A DNA stretch of 6,153 bases from Ectopseudomonas composti (GTDB lineage: Bacteria; Pseudomonadota; Gammaproteobacteria; Pseudomonadales; Pseudomonadaceae). The translations under genes and the position numbers were made by a program. Of this stretch, positions 5,410 to 6,153 are shown piece after piece (position 1 is the stretch's first letter; every line of letters starts with the position of its first letter). The DNA lies in assembly GCA_946886245.1 (NCBI GenBank), contig CAMPIF010000279.1, positions 1 through 6,153 of the forward strand. Reading direction: 5' to 3'. Below the pieces are notes generated by a model. That model saw only the letters and a list, made by a program, of their open reading frames with translations. It searched no databases and was not told the origin of the DNA.

Positions 5410-6153
5410 TCAGCGACGGGCGCTGTAGATGCGGAAGCCGTCAGCGTCTGCCAGGGTGCGGCAGGGGCCGAGATGGCGCTCGATCAGTGGCGGGTACTTG
5501 AGAAAGCTGTTGGCCACCAGGCGCAGCTCGCCACCTGTTACCAGGTGGCGAGCTGCCTGTCTCAGCAGGTTTTCGCTGGCCTGGTAATCGGTGTGCACGC
5601 CTTGATGGAACGGCGGGTTGCTGACGATGGCACTGAGTCCCTCGGGCGCCGATTCGATGCCCGTAGCGGCGATCAGGTTGGCTGACAGGCCGTTGCGCGC
5701 GAGGGTCAGTCGGCTGCTTTCCAGGGCGAAGGCGTCGACATCCAGCAGGCTCAGCTCGCTGTCTGGATAACGTCGTTTGAGCGCGGCGCCGAGCACGCCA
5801 GCGCCGCAGCCGAAGTCCAGCAGGTGGCCGCTCGGCAGGTCATCCAGATGCTCGAGCAATAGCGCGCTACCTCGATCAAGCCGGCCATGGGCGAACACGC
5901 CGGGCAATGTAACGATCTCCAGTGCTCCATCGGCCAACTGCAATGGATAGCTCTGCGCCAGAGCGTGCAGGTCGGGTACTGCTGGCGCCTGTTCCACCGC
6001 GACGCACCAGAGTTGGCAATGTCTCGCGCTGTCGAGCTTGCGCGGCTTGCCATAGGCGGCCAGCTGTTTCGCCGCGCGTTCGATACCGCCCCGTTTTTCA
6101 CCGACCAGGTACAGCGGTTTGCCTGCCAGGTGCGAGGCCAAGGCGTGCAGCAG
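5410..6153 (-). CDS. rsmC: 16S rRNA (guanine(1207)-N(2))-methyltransferase RsmC, 5' end cut by window edge
   Basis: The reading frame is open to the right edge of the window, giving the last 247 residues of a protein that is about 330-345 residues in relatives; the start is outside. RsmC uses S-adenosylmethionine to methylate N2 of G1207 in 16S rRNA of the 30S subunit. The part seen begins in the N-terminal pseudo-methyltransferase domain ([28 protein letters not shown], closely like E. coli VGENRSG and KVDSARRCGLY). It continues through [19 protein letters not shown] to the catalytic domain, with SAM motif [12 protein letters not shown] (residues 112-122 of the visible part) and the N2-guanine methyltransferase motif NPPFH (bases 5619-5605). 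[16 protein letters not shown] and FRIYSARR finish the protein. A TTG at 6141-6139 could be mistaken for a start, but homology continues upstream of it. A perfect 15-bp inverted repeat sits within the gene (5523-5556). Confidence 0.94.
   Translation of the reverse strand: MLHALASHLAGKPLYLVGEKRGGIERAAKQLAAYGKPRKLDSARHCQLWCVAVEQAPAVPDLHALAQSYPLQLADGALEIVTLPGVFAHGRLDRGSALLLEHLDDLPSGHLLDFGCGAGVLGAALKRRYPDSELSLLDVDAFALESSRLTLARNGLSANLIAATGIESAPEGLSAIVSNPPFHQGVHTDYQASENLLRQAARHLVTGGELRLVANSFLKYPPLIERHLGPCRTLADADGFRIYSARR
5523..5556. repeat. Perfect 15-bp inverted repeat (hairpin) inside rsmC
   Basis: GCAGCTCGCCACCTG (5523-5537) is followed by the four-base spacer TTAC and then its exact reverse complement CAGGTGGCGAGCTGC (5542-5556). 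It is entirely coding, within the [12 protein letters not shown] segment of RsmC that E. coli also has as AVRHLNSGGELR. There is no adjacent T-run. A stem this long without mismatch is rare in coding sequence, and a role in RNA folding, transcription pausing or mRNA stability is possible but unproven. Confidence 0.9.

Noticed and set aside
6139..6141. TTG codon as the start of rsmC
   Set aside because: The frame stays open to the window edge and the upstream residues LLHA still align with E. coli RsmC, so the gene is simply truncated by the window.

Overview
The window looks like a chromosomal segment from a GC-rich gammaproteobacterium, most likely a Pseudomonas (mendocina/oleovorans/alcaligenes/stutzeri type). 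The codon bias is strongly G/C in third positions, the chemoreceptor and SRAP proteins have Pseudomonas-like sequences, and a GGTGCGC/GCGCACC repeat with TAGGGTG arms lies between genes. Genus is inferred from recall, not from a database search. No transposase, integrase, phage gene, CRISPR array, tRNA or rRNA is visible.

Layout from left to right: a plus-strand SRAP-domain (YedK/HMCES-like) gene (98-715); a short intergenic stretch with a REP-like inverted repeat (721-795); a minus-strand dCache chemoreceptor of 716 aa (809-2959); a divergent intergenic region with a possible FliA-type promoter for the chemoreceptor and a sigma70-like promoter for the next gene; a plus-strand M48 metallopeptidase lipoprotein (3151-3972); a strong symmetrical terminator (3985-4020) shared with the converging minus-strand SnoaL/NTF2-like gene (4026-4469); a minus-strand GDT1/TMEM165-family (UPF0016) cation exporter (4576-5160) preceded by a yybP-ykoY manganese riboswitch (about 5161-5366) with its own candidate promoter; and the 3' three quarters of a minus-strand rsmC (16S rRNA G1207 methyltransferase), cut by the right edge.

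The best functional unit is riboswitch plus exporter: a Mn2+-sensing leader in front of a membrane protein with the two E-x-G-D-K-T motifs of Mn2+ exporters. The leader can be drawn in two mutually exclusive folds: aptamer helix P1 against a 9-bp downstream stem. A further two-part stem could mask the ribosome binding site. The remaining genes appear to be independent single-gene units (DNA-damage protection, chemotaxis, envelope proteolysis, an unassigned small alpha+beta-barrel protein, ribosome modification).

Other points to revisit are a SRAP protein that seems to lack the family's catalytic histidine and a perfect 15-bp hairpin inside the rsmC coding sequence. I see no wholly new multi-gene system here.
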